Shown one piece after another: positions 1 to 14,499 of a stretch of 64,000 nt of DNA. Source of the DNA: Protoeuglena noctilucae. Taxonomy: Eukaryota; Chlorophyta; Pedinophyceae; Marsupiomonadales; Marsupiomonadaceae. A program made the position numbers and the translations under genes. Numbering within the stretch: position 1 is the first letter of the stretch; each line of letters starts with the position of its first letter. Location of the stretch: the NCBI GenBank assembly GCA_958009085.1, contig OY253678.1:952816-1016815 (forward strand), written 5' to 3'. The notes beneath the pieces are model-generated. The model made no database searches and had not been told where the DNA came from. It saw only the letters and a program-made list of their open reading frames with translations.

Positions 1-4715
<4,715 letters not shown>

Positions 4716-5330
4716 CCGCTACGCACACTCGTGCCGGAAGCATAACGGCGTGCGCAGCGCGACCCGCCCGCCGCGGCGGGGGACGGTCAAGTTCCCGCCC
4801 TTCGCAGGACCCCACCGCTCCGTGAGGCCGCTACGGGGCTCGACGAGCGCGTCGATGACTCTGAAAGCCTCACAGGTGTTGCAAGGATTACAGGTATAAG
4901 CAAATGAGACGCTCGCTGGAGGCGCTGACCTGGGCGGAGAGTGCGCACAGCGGACATTGGCGGCACCGGCACTCTGCCTTCCTCTCGGCTCCGCAAGCGT
5001 GACCGTCGGTGCAAGTTGTCGCCCTCTCCTGCGCCGAAGCCTGCATGGGTCGGCACCGGCCGAAAGAGTGGCTCCAGATCTTTTGGGAGGCGCAGGGCGA
5101 CTCGTGGGGTCCTGGGCACCGATGAGCAACTCTGCGGCGCGAATGATGGACGCGACAACGGATTCGCTGGACTATATGCACCGGGCTGTCCTCGGGCAAC
5201 TGGCTACGCGAGCGCCAGTCTGGCCGAAGCAAAGAACTTTGCGGATGGCTGCGCGCCTCCGCTGCATGTAGTCAGAGCCAAACCCTTTGCGAAAGAGGTG
5301 GTCATCGCTTGCCGGCGGAGTGGGCGGAGT
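4716..5330. other. Divergent intergenic region
   Basis: Separates the amine oxidase (minus) from the small membrane-protein gene at 5331 (plus). Several open frames cross it on both strands, but none resembles a known family or shows consistent splicing. Presumably holds both promoters; no clear TATA box was seen. Confidence 0.4.
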
Positions 5331-6193
5331 CATGGCGCTGCACAACGCAGCTGCGCGGGAGCTGTGCTCCCCCAGCAGCCCGTCATCGGCGACGCCTCTG
5401 TCGTCCACTCGCCGTCTTTGGTCTCAGGGGGCACTCGTCCGACCCGCGCCGAGGAGATCCAGGGGTGAGATGCCACGGATGCAACGGATGATGACATCCA
5501 TCCTCCCGAGCCCAGCCTCTGAGGCTCCACCGCGCCGTTAGCAGGAAGCTTTGAGAGCGAACTATCCATCGGTGACAAAGCGGACGGCCATCGCTTCCCC
5601 TCGTCCCCGCCGCAGTGTCCGTGGCCGCGCTGGGGGATGCCGCCGTGCTTGCCGCCACGCAACAAGGCGTGGCGTTCATCCTGTGGACTGCCGCCGAGAC
5701 CGCGGTAGCGTTATCTGGTGAATGCGCTGCCCGCGCCGACTCGTTGCGCAACAACATGGGCGCTGATGCATCGTCTCATCGTGCACTTCGTGCCAACCCG
5801 CAGACAGCACTGTCACGTCTAAGGAGGGCCGTCCCGAGGTGGTCAAGCAGGCAGTGGGTGCCGGCGCAGTGGGCCTCGCCACGGTGAGTCCTGAGATTTT
5901 GATGTGCCGTGCCTCGCTGCCGCGTGAGCGGCGTCGGCCGACCCATCTGAGCGTTCCGTGCCCTTCCCTCGCCGCAGGCTTTCCTGCAATTCGCGCCCCT
6001 CCAGCTCCCCGGTTGCATCCTGGGGATCCTCAGCTCCGGCGTCCTCATGTCGGATGCGGTGCAGCGGGTGCAGAAAGTGGGCGGGGACGCGAGGGAGTTC
6101 CCCGGTCCCAAGGCGTGGCCGGCGGGCAGCGCGCTGATCGATTTCTTCATGCTCAACGTCTTCTTCCAGGCCGCTAGGGAGCTGCTCGCATGA
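5331..6193 (+). CDS. Small predicted plastid membrane protein, 177 aa, unknown function
   Basis: Four exons fit perfectly in phase: 5331-5466, 5616-5717, 5804-5883, 5978-6193 (534 nt, 177 aa plus stop), all with GT donors and CAG acceptors. The product starts MALHNAAARELCSPSSPSSA and stays rich in Ser, Arg and Pro for ~45 residues, as expected for a plastid transit peptide. Then come hydrophobic stretches (VAALGDAAVLAATQQGVAFI; LQFAPLQLPGCILGILSSGV) and a tail ending LIDFFMLNVFFQAARELLA. I do not recognise the family. The leader suggests chloroplast or possibly mitochondrial import, followed by membrane insertion. It runs toward the gene at 6251-7217, leaving only ~57 bp between the two stop codons. 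Confidence 0.6.
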
Positions 6194-6250
6194 GGCACAG
6201 CTCACGCCGCTGGGGAGTTGCCGCCGTGGGGGTGCTGCTGCTTAGACAGG

Positions 6251-7217
6251 TCATGCCCGCCGGGACTTCTTGGGCGGCTTGATGACGAGGCGATAGACGA
6301 GGAAGGACACGATCAGGAGGGCGGCTGCGGCGGGCGGACAGGGAGGGACGGGTCGGGTCACATGCGTGAGCACTGGGCGGGGCCTGCGTCGTCCCCCCGG
6401 GGTCCAGCGGGCCTTTCCGCCGCGTGGGATAGCACAGCGATGAAGCGAAAAACGCAAGCGCCGGGTTTGATCCAAAACCCTCAGGCACTGCCGCAGCTCC
6501 GCGGCGGAATCTGCCGGTCGAGATCTCACCGGCGCTGGGAGGTGCCAGCAGCATCCCCGCGCTCTGGGGGTCCTCCATGACGGCGTAGTAGCCCTTGACG
6601 CCGGAGTAGATGAGGACGCCGGTAAACAGGGCCATCTTGCGCGCACGAACGAGGGGCTTTGGCATGCAACATGGATCCAGGGCCAGGCAGCCGAGGACGC
6701 GACCCGACCGGACAGGCCCCATCTAGATGGCAAATGCATCATTCCGCAGACCTTCCAGCCGCTCCGCGCGGGCTGAGGTGCGGTCCTCGCGGCCAGGGAT
6801 GCCGCGCATCACACGTAGCAACTGCTTTCCTCTCCTCTCGCACAATCACGCAGGCGCCACTCACGATCCCATAGCTACCGAGAACGGTTGAGAGCGTCAG
6901 ACCCTCCGGCTCTGTCCCTCCGTTGAACATCTCGGCCATTCGCTCAGCTCTGTTGTCCCGCGCTGCACCCTTGGCGTCATCGGCAGCACGGGGCACCCCT
7001 GCGGGTGGCGAGGGAGGCAGCAGGAAGACCATGGCGAATAGAAGACATCGCTGCAAGCGTCTCGCAGCGCGCAATCGCGGCCCTCACCAAGTCGCCCTCG
7101 GCTCGAGAACCGGGGAACGAGTCCCGCGACCGATGCCCTGCTGCCGGCGATGTACGTCACGCGCACGGCGGAGCGGGGGGCCACGGAAGCGCACCCCGCG
7201 CACCGGCTCGCTGCCAT
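6251..7217 (-). CDS. Small predicted plastid/thylakoid membrane protein, 140 aa, unknown function
   Basis: Four exons read leftwards and agree in phase: 7217-7161, 7050-6865, 6635-6530, 6324-6251 (423 nt, 140 aa plus stop). The N-terminus MAASRCAGCASVAPRSAVRR is transit-like and is followed by a hydrophobic segment (CLLFAMVFLLPPSPPAGVPRA) that could be a second, lumen-directing signal. Residues around GLTLSTVLGSYGI, MALFTGVLIYSGVKGYYAVM and ALLIVSFLVYRLVI look like membrane segments. The basic tail is KPPKKSRRA. A short protein with two or three TM segments and a bipartite-type leader fits a small photosynthetic-complex subunit or assembly factor, but this is inference; I do not recognise the family. 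Confidence 0.55.
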
Positions 7218-7309
7218 TTCTTCTTCCCCCGTATCTGGTCTCGTAGCACCGCGCAGCGGACCCCCTGCAGGTCCCACGGCCTATCTGCGATCGGATTTGA
7301 CGGTCGACG

Positions 7310-7591
7310 ATGCTCCGGGGGCCTTTCAAAGAGCTGCTGGCGTTGCCAGACACGGGGCGCTTTGACCTGATCAGAGACGCTATAAAGCCTCCTGACGCAC
7401 CCACAGCGACTGGAGATGTCGACGATTGGCGCTTGGACCTGATCACGAGCGACCCCGTCAGCCTGAGCCGCTGTTTCGGCCCGCACCTTCCGACCACTCT
7501 CATCAGAGTGTTGTCGCCCCAGCCTCGGGCCCTCCGTCCTCGCGTGCCCGGGACGGAAGAGACATACTTTGTCCCGCTTGCAAGCGGATAG
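7310..7591 (+). CDS. Doubtful small ORF, 93 aa
   Basis: Open frame starting MLRGPFKELLALPDTGRFDL with balanced amino-acid composition, unlike the Arg/Pro-rich shadow frames nearby. No family recognised and no splicing needed. It sits between the minus-strand gene starting at 7217 and the SDR start at 7687, so it may be chance or part of an unannotated 5' exon. Confidence 0.2.
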   Translation: MLRGPFKELLALPDTGRFDLIRDAIKPPDAPTATGDVDDWRLDLITSDPVSLSRCFGPHLPTTLIRVLSPQPRALRPRVPGTEETYFVPLASG

Positions 7592-7686
7592 AAGCGGGCC
7601 TAGTTAGTCACTGGTGCGCGCCATCCAGAGTCCGGAAGCGTCACGTGCAACGTCTCCGATTATACTAGTCGCCGAGGGCATTGACG

Positions 7687-8798
7687 ATGAATGGGCACAC
7701 GCGACGCTTCGAGAACAAGGTCGCCGTCGTCACGGCGTCAACCGCTGGCATCGGCCTGTCCATCGCCGAGCGGCTCGGCCTCGAGGGCGCGGAGGTCGTC
7801 GTGTGCTCGCGACGGCAAGCGAATGTCGAGGCCGCGGGTGAGACACCGTTTTAGAAGACTCCACGAGCGCTACGACAACGGCGATGTCCTGCGCCCCCGG
7901 AGCCCGCAAGCGACGCATACGCCCTTAACCCTTAAACACCGTACATATTCTCGCGTTTATATACATATATACTCGCGTACATATACACCGTCTCGCGTAT
8001 ATATACCGTCCAACTCGCAGTCAAGGCGCTCCAGGCCAAGGGAATCAAGTGCGGGGGCATGGCGTGCCACGTCGGCAAGGCGTCGGACGTGGCGGCGCTG
8101 CTCAAGCACGTCATGGAGGCGCACGGCCGGGTGGACGTGCTCGTGTCCAACGCCGCTGCCAACCCCGAAGCCGAGCCGGTGCTGTCCATATCCGACAGGG
8201 CCATTGGTGAGCCTACACACCATGCCGACGCGTCATGCGTCATTACCCAGACTACTGCGATGCCAACCACGACGTGCCCCCTACATCTTGGCAGGGTAGC
8301 GGCGCCCGGGGTAGAAGAGGACGACTTCTTTTGCCCCCATTCAAATTTTTTTGCCCCCTCGTGCCTCCAGACAAGCTACTCGAGGTCAACGTCAAGGCAG
8401 CCGTATCGCTGGTGCAAGCCTTCGCGCCCCTGATCCCCTCCGGCGGCAGCGTGCTGCTGGTATCGTCCGTGACGGCCTTCGCCCCCGCAGCCCCGGTGGC
8501 GATGTATGCAGTGTCAAAGACGGCACTGCTGGGCCTCACTAAGGCGCTCGCCGCGGAGCTCGGGTCCCGCTCGGTGCGCGTCAACTGCCTGTGCCCGGGC
8601 ATCGTGCCCACGAAGCTCAGCGAGGCCCTCATCGCGGACGCGGGGGACCGGGCACGCCTCGAGCAAAGCACGTGCCTCGGCCGGCTGGGGAGGCCCGAGG
8701 AGGTCGCCGCGTGCGCCGCCTTCCTCTGCAGCGACGACGCCAGCTACGTGACGGGGGAGAACCTCGTGGTGTCGGGGGGCATGCAGAGCCGGTTGTGA
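7687..8798 (+). CDS. Short-chain dehydrogenase/reductase, DHRS4-like, peroxisomal
   Basis: Three exons, 7687-7837, 8021-8206 and 8371-8798, give 254 aa plus stop in consistent phase. Classical SDR features are visible: cofactor motif [10 protein letters not shown] near the N-terminus (TGxxxGxG type, with first Gly replaced by Ala), ARG-type CSRR following the second strand, VLVSNAAA (NNAG equivalent), catalytic Ser in [10 protein letters not shown], and YAVSK holding the catalytic Tyr and Lys. The C-terminus ends QSRL, a PTS1-type tripeptide (SRL) identical to that of animal DHRS4. The family reduces carbonyls, including retinal and quinones, with NADPH. The first intron contains a TATATA-rich run near 7945-8010. 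Function is assigned by family; the substrate is unknown. Confidence 0.88.
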
Positions 8799-8870
8799 CC
8801 GCAGCGGTTGAAGGGAAGCTGCTCGACCATTCAAGGGCTGGCCGCGGGCGCGCCGGCTGCTCGCACGGTT

Positions 8871-9620
8871 CTACTGCACACGGGCCACCACCTCGACGAC
8901 GGGGCTGGGAAGGATGGGCTCCCCGCGCAGCAGGGTGGGGCCGGGCAGAGGCTGGAATACATACGAGGCCAGCTGCAGCTGGCCGCTCGCCCCGCCCTCG
9001 CACGACAGCGTCGCCGCGAACTGGAGCTTCACGTTCATCCCGGCGACGACTTGCTGGCAGGCGGAGGTGACGCGGTCGACCGTCGCTGAGGACACAGAGC
9101 CCGGGCAAAGGTCGGGCACGCTGCGCTCGACGCCCGAAAGCCACGTGTCAAGCGCGGCGTTCGCGTAGCGCACGTAGGTCTCCTTGTCGCTCTGCAGCTG
9201 CTCCTCGCTGCGGGCGCGGCGCGGCGCGGCAGGCTCCCTCTCGCCCCGCGTGGCAACCTTGCATCCGGCCACGGGGCCGCGTTCACACCTGACCGGCCGG
9301 AACCCACCCACGAACCCATGTGGCTGGGACGTCGGACACGGGGTTGCGAGCGCGTTGAGCAGCTGAGATTGCTGCTGCGACTGCATGCCCTCGGGAGCTT
9401 GACCGAACACTGCAGGCACGGACGCAGACCATTGACCGCGCGCCCGGACCCGCAGTCAGCAAACGTGCATGATAACCAGGCGATAGAAAACGGCACGAAG
9501 CTTTCCGAGGCCCCTCTGCGCCGTGGAGCGCGGACCTGGCTGCACGAGGGTCCCAGCGGCGCTTGCGGGCGACGGCGTCAGCGTCATGGCTGCCAGCGCG
9601 ACTAGAAGCAGCCTTAGCAT
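8871..9620 (-). CDS. Secreted cystatin-like cysteine protease inhibitor, 207 aa
   Basis: Two exons, 9620-9536 and 9409-8871, agree in phase. The donor is the weak GTCCGC, so the junction is less certain than the exons. The N-terminus MLRLLLVALAAMTLTPSPAS, followed by A, is a typical signal peptide. The mature part has an N-terminal Gln-rich region and, in the C-terminal ~110 residues, a cystatin pattern: an alpha-helix (YVRYANAALDTWL), then ACQQVVAGMNVKLQF. This contains the papain-binding loop QxVxG as QVVAG, followed by two beta-strands and LPGP in place of the usual PW loop. Known cystatins of this layout block papain-like proteases by tight binding. Secretion or entry to the ER is inferred from the leader. 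Confidence 0.65.
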
Positions 9621-10168
9621 TCTCCGGGGAAGGCTGGGCCTCAGAACTCGCCCTATGGAGCTATATGGGTTTGCACAAATCAGTATGGCACAATAACACT
9701 GGGTTCGACGTAGAGTACGTGCAATGCTGAGTTCCAATGAATGTTTCTCTAAGCAGGCAGCCAGGAGGAGGCGAGAAGAGGGGGCCACGCCTCTGGCACG
9801 GTTCAAGCCCCGACAGTGTCGCTGCCACTTAGAGCTCCAGCCCATAGCACAGGCATCAGATGCCAAATTTGGACCCCATACACTCCCCATCCCCCCAGCA
9901 GCCCAGCCACGGCATGTCAGTCGGGCCTGTAACGAGCACGACCACGCACAACGCTGCGCGCCGCGTCACACCGACATGCACGCTAGTCGGCACTCTCCAT
10001 GCCCCATCCCTGCCCCCTCAGCATCCATGGCGCTGCGGGACGGACGCGGGGACACCTCGGGGCACGAGCCTGCGCTCCTGCCCGCCCTGCCCGCGACAGC
10101 GCAGGCGAGGATGGTGTGACGCAAACCGTCGCATCTCGGGCTCACCTCGAGGCGCCAAGGGTCCCCGC
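9621..10168. other. Intergenic; right part duplicated near the telomere
   Basis: No convincing gene. The stretch from about 10030 to 10168, the 3' flank of the beta-helix gene, is recognisably repeated at about 63060-63188 (shared GGGGACACCTC, GTCGCATCTCGGGCTCACCT and GAGGCGCCAAGGGTCCCCGC). It therefore belongs to the same subtelomeric duplication as the gene. Confidence 0.6.
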
Positions 10169-11485
10169 TCAGCAACGGAAAGCAGACCCCTTCTCGCAAC
10201 GCGATACATCGCATTCGCTGTGCGTGAGGGTGCTGTTGCCGTAGCGGCAAAGGCCGTACTGCTTGCAGTCGGTGATCTCCACACCCAGCACCTCCCCATG
10301 CCCGCCCTCTCGGCAGCACACTCCATGAAAGCTTTTGGATCCCGTAATGCGGCCCCCATGCACCACCACCCTGCTACCCTCGCCATCGCAAAGTACGCCA
10401 TTCCCCTTGCAGCTGGCAATTTCCGCGCCCACCAAGTCTGCATGACCGCCCTGTTGACAGCACACCCCGTGAAAGTCCTTGCACCCCGTGATGCAACCCC
10501 CCTGCACTATTACCCTGCTCCCCTCGCTATGGATCCAAACCCCATGCATTTTGCAGTCAGTGATCTCCACGTCCCGCAACTCTGCCTGTGCGCCCTTTGA
10601 GCAGCAAACCCCGTACTCCTGGGCCCCCCTAATGCACCCTCCCTGCACCACCACAAGGCTACCCACACCATTGCAAGACACTGCGCAGTCAGCCATCTCC
10701 ACGTTCCACACCTCCGCCTTCCCACCCTCTATGCATTGCACACCGTCATATTGCCCGAACACCGTGATGCGACCCCTTAGCATATCCACCTTGCTCCCGC
10801 GACCAACACAGCACACCCCCACAAAAGATGCATCCATCACGTCTGTGTCCACCAGCGTCACTCGCCCACCCCCCTCGCACTGCACCCCCGTCCCCACCAC
10901 CCACACCCCTTCCAGCCGCAGCTCCCCGCCCTCAGCGACCCTCAACGTGTACCCATTACCCAGCTTGGCATCCCGCACCCGCAGCGTCCCGTTGCGGATC
11001 GTCACCGCCACCCCAGCCCCCGCCACCACCACCTCGCATTCCAGCTCCACCTCCCTCCCCCCCAGGTCCACCACCCCGCCCCTCCTCGCCACCTCTGCCA
11101 CCTCCTCCCCCGTCGTCGCAACCACCACCTCTGCCGCCGCCGCATCTGCCCCGCTCCCCGCCGTCCCGCCCTGCCCCCGCCCCGCTGCGCCCGCCTCCGC
11201 CTCCACATCCGCCCACGCCAGCCCTGCCCCCCGCATCTCTGGCAACCCCACCACCGCCTCCCACGCCGCCCGCCTCCGCACCTCGCTCGGCTGCCCCAGC
11301 ACGTACAGCAGCGCGACCCACTCCTCGTCCGTCCGCTCCGCACCCCCACCCGCCGCCTCCGCCCCGCCCTCGCCCGCCCCCGCCTGCTGCGGCCCAGCCC
11401 CGCCTTTCGCCGCGTCTGCTGTCCTGCGTCGCCGCCCCATCCTCTTTACGCTCCACCCCTGCACACAGCCACGCCACCAAAGCAC
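10169..11485 (-). CDS. Right-handed beta-helix repeat protein, 438 aa, intronless
   Basis: Single open frame; the ATG at 11485 is first, and one at about 11440 (MGRRRRTADAAK) is an alternative start. Residues ~30-110 are Ala/Gly/Glu-rich with a helical segment (EEWVALLYVLGQPSEVRRR). From about residue 115 on come repeated units of about 22-30 residues of the form GSRVxVxGGxITGxKxxHGVCCxxGGHxxLxxxEIxDCK. Such turns stack into the right-handed parallel beta-helix fold seen in pectate lyase/NosD-like proteins. No lyase catalytic residues were identified, so enzymatic activity should not be assumed. The many Cys residues recur at fixed repeat positions. A truncated paralogue in the same orientation lies at 63189-63700. 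Function unknown; probably a multicopy subtelomeric family. Confidence 0.75.
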   Translation of the reverse strand: MLWWRGCVQGWSVKRMGRRRRTADAAKGGAGPQQAGAGEGGAEAAGGGAERTDEEWVALLYVLGQPSEVRRRAAWEAVVGLPEMRGAGLAWADVEAEAGAAGRGQGGTAGSGADAAAAEVVVATTGEEVAEVARRGGVVDLGGREVELECEVVVAGAGVAVTIRNGTLRVRDAKLGNGYTLRVAEGGELRLEGVWVVGTGVQCEGGGRVTLVDTDVMDASFVGVCCVGRGSKVDMLRGRITVFGQYDGVQCIEGGKAEVWNVEMADCAVSCNGVGSLVVVQGGCIRGAQEYGVCCSKGAQAELRDVEITDCKMHGVWIHSEGSRVIVQGGCITGCKDFHGVCCQQGGHADLVGAEIASCKGNGVLCDGEGSRVVVHGGRITGSKSFHGVCCREGGHGEVLGVEITDCKQYGLCRYGNSTLTHSECDVSRCEKGSAFRC

Positions 11486-12617
11486 ATCATCAGCACCGGA
11501 TCGCCCGCCCTGTCAATGCCTGCGACACGCACAGCTGCATGTGGACAGCCCACCCCCACCACCCGCATCCCTGCGCATCCGCCACCCCTCGCCTGCTCTC
11601 CGTTATGACGTCTGGACGTCTGCGTATCCTCCGCCGACCTCGCACGCCGCGATCCGCTGCGGGGGCCCCGAAAGCACAGCCGGTCATTGCAGCGCCGCCC
11701 GCACTCGCATGCGCTCGCCGGGGCATGCGTCTCGCTGCCGCACGCATCGCTCAGACGACCACCGACGTCGCTGCCAGTCCCGGCGCGACGATGCGAGGCC
11801 TCCGGGGTCCCCACAGACCCCACTGCGCCCGCTGAAGTTGCTGCGAAAACGGAGGCCGCGTGGCGGCGCGCCGTCCTGCCGCGCGCTGCAGCCTCATCAC
11901 TCACCACACTCCCCAGCGCGAATTCTCCGGCCCGCGACCCCGTTCTGGCTCAATCGGACCAGCTAGAACAAGAGCTCACCGGGAAGCCGTCGAAGCTTGA
12001 AGGCTTTCCTGAAACTAAAAGTCTGGCGCCAGAAGTGACCGCACCTCCCCGTCTTCGCCGTCCCCGAGTCCTGAAGGCGGCCAAAGAGATAACGGCTGGT
12101 GGAGTTCCTGCCTTGGTGCCTCCGTGGTCGCCTCGCACGTTCCGTGTCGGGCTCGACGCGCTCCGGTCGCGACACGTAGCAGCGAGGCCGGGAAGGTGCT
12201 CATTGGGCTGCTGAGCGCGGGGCGCGGGAGGGAGGCTGGGCGAAGGTGAGCGACGCAGGATTTCTCGGCACGTGCGTGTCGATCGCGCCACACACCTCGT
12301 GGCGGTGTGGCGCCTCGGGACTTTTCAACTGTTCACATTTTCGTGACGGAGGCGGTGGGTTTCGTCGTTGGAAAGTCGGAGGGTTGCCGGAGGGTTGCGG
12401 CCCGGAGGCGGACTTGTGGCCCCCGGGGCCCCGTGAACTTGTTGAGGGGCATGTCGTCGAACTGTGGGCGGGAGGCCGGCCTTTTGGGATGGTCGGGGGC
12501 GAAGCCGCTGCGTCGTGCGCGCTTGCGGCTTCTTCGTCGCCTCCTGCCGCCCCTCGGCATCCGGCCCGGCCCACCCTGCCCTCATCCGCTTCTCGTCCTT
12601 TGCTCCTCGCCCAGAGC
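11486..12617. other. Divergent intergenic region with TCTGGCGCCAGA palindrome
   Basis: Lies between the beta-helix gene (minus) and the gene starting at 12618 (plus). A 12-bp perfect palindrome at 12022-12033 recurs in longer form at 52539. A plus-strand open frame (11687-12214, containing KPSKLEGFPETKSLAPEV) has natural-looking composition. It could be a separate exon but has no recognised family or partner exon. Confidence 0.35.
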
Positions 12618-13937
12618 ATGCTGTCCAGGGGAATGCAGCAGCTGGACGGGCGCCGGGCCCGGGACCTGCCTGCGGACGAGGAGCTTCAGGAGGAGGAACT
12701 ATGGGACCACGCGCCCGTCGAGGACGACGCCAAGGGTGAACAGGAAGACGAGGATCGCACGACGCGGGAGGCGGACAACGACGCGGAGGACGGCTCGGAC
12801 ATTGATGGTACCCTGGGGGAGCTGGAGGCGGATTTCAAGCTGTCGAAGAGCGAGCAAGACAGCCGGTGAGTGGCAACATGAACCGATAAAGTACCGAGCT
12901 TGGATCCGCCCGGCGGGGACCCGCGGGGTCGGCCGACGGCGGCTGTGGCGGGCAGCCGCAGCCCGTGCCCGGGCTTGGCTCCCGCGACCCCGCGCCCCCG
13001 CGCGCCCGCAGCAGACGCCGCGAGGACGTCGCGGCGCAAACGTCTGGAGTGGGCGAAACCGGGCAAGGTCCCACCCTTCCGGGCCAGCGGGGCATGGCGA
13101 TGCCGTCGCGCGCGGTCGGCCCCGTTGCAGGGCCCTCGGGCGTCCACGTCCTGGGCCAAATCGACGAGAACCTGCAAATGGAGAACATAGGCGAGCGCGC
13201 GCGCTGGGCTCCGCGACCGGCCGGGGTCGGGCAGGCTCAGGGCGAGCCGCGAGCCGCGTGCGCGTGTGCGAGGGCGGTGCTGTGACTGCACCCCCGGCCT
13301 TCGCTCCTCGCAGCGATGGGCACGTCAATGCCTATCAACATTCCGTTCATGGCGATGCGCCGCGGACAGAGCATGGCGGTGGGCGCGGGGGATGCGGAAG
13401 AGGACGAGGAGGATGGCCTCCCCCGGGGCGCGGCGCGCATGGCGATGACCTTCGTCCCTCCGCACATGATGACGCGGCAGCGGGACACGTACTCGATGGT
13501 CTCAGTCGAGGGGACGAGCCCAGGCGCGCACGCCAAGAGGGACCAACTACGCAGGCGGACGGCCATTATGGTGCGCAACCCGCAACCTGCTCGCAGCTCT
13601 AACCCTACCCCTCTGACTGCTCGCGGCGCTTGCGCAGAGAACGCGCCGCTTCTCGCTGTCTGCCCCAAAGCACCCGTAGCTCATCCGTAGCACCCCTGCC
13701 GCACCCGGCGGCTCTCACGTCATTCGGCGTGTACCCCAACCAACCAACCACCCTGTGCGACTCACCCCGCGTCCCTCAGCTGGGTGCCCGCAGCGTGCCA
13801 CGGGCTTCATCGAGCGCGCCGACTCCCTCTCCGGGTCTATGGCGGGCACCCCGAGGTCTTTCGGCGTCGGCTCTCTCGCCGAGATGGGACGCGGCGGCCT
13901 CTCTAAGGCCCTCGGCAGCACATCGGGGTCCCCGTGA
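12618..13937 (+). CDS. Acidic, largely disordered protein, unknown function
   Basis: Four exons can be joined in phase: about 12618-12868, 13013-13190, 13316-13564 and 13769-13937. The protein starts MLSRGMQQLDGRRARDLP, then is strongly acidic (EELQEEELWDHAPVEDDAKG, EDGSDIDGTLGELEADF). Low-complexity Met/Gly/Ser segments with repeated MAM and MPI motifs follow, and it ends KALGSTSGSP. The second intron has a GC donor (ATAG|GCGAGC), needed to keep the frame into MGTSMPINIPFMAM. The start could lie further upstream, because a CCCAG acceptor-like site precedes the first ATG. No domain recognised. Confidence 0.45.
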
Positions 13938-14499
13938 CGCCGCTGGACGACGAACGACGCACGCACGGCGTTTCACATCGCCCTCGCCGCGAGACACGTC
14001 CCGGGGTGCCAGTCACCCCCGGACACACCGCGTTTCCCACCCCGCACCCCCCGTCCTCCCCGGCTGCTTAGGACGGGCCCCACGCGCCGTCCGCTCTGCC
14101 GCAGGCCAGGTTTCTAAGCGGGCATCGCGCCGCCTCCGCTCAAAGAGTCGGGACGGCCCCCCGCACTAAGTATCGCTGGCGTCGCTTATGGGCGAGGCCC
14201 CGCGTCCCCTTCCCATCGCAACCCTACCCTTGTTTGCCCGCATATGTGTCCGAACCCTCTTTACGCGGCGCCTAGCACGCACCGGGTGCACGGTGCACCC
14301 CGGCCCGGCTCTCTAGTTGCACTAGAGTTGCATCGAGGGCACGACAGCAGCGCTTCATTGAGCTGCACCCGCCGCCGCATGTCCCTCCCTCACGGCGATC
14401 CACCGTTGAATCACGTGGCTGGCAAAATGCACTGGCGCGAATCCATAGTGAAACAGGTGGCTATCAATGCAAGGGAACCCATAGTTAATCACATGGCTA
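13938..14499. repeat. Intergenic region with tandem copies of the SET-gene exon end
   Basis: From about 14425 to 14525, three imperfect copies of (G)AACCCATAGT (minus strand ACTATGGGTTC) with similar flanks, including AGCCAYGTGATT, occur at 38-48 bp spacing. The rightmost copy is the real end of the SET exon (HYGFVP before GTGAGA at about 14500). The others resemble decoy copies. The rest of the interval shows no gene I can support. Confidence 0.5.

Noticed and set aside
10479-11966. 495-aa plus-strand open frame
   Set aside because: Antisense shadow of the beta-helix gene; Pro/Ser/Thr-rich with no domain, while the minus frame has clear structural repeats.
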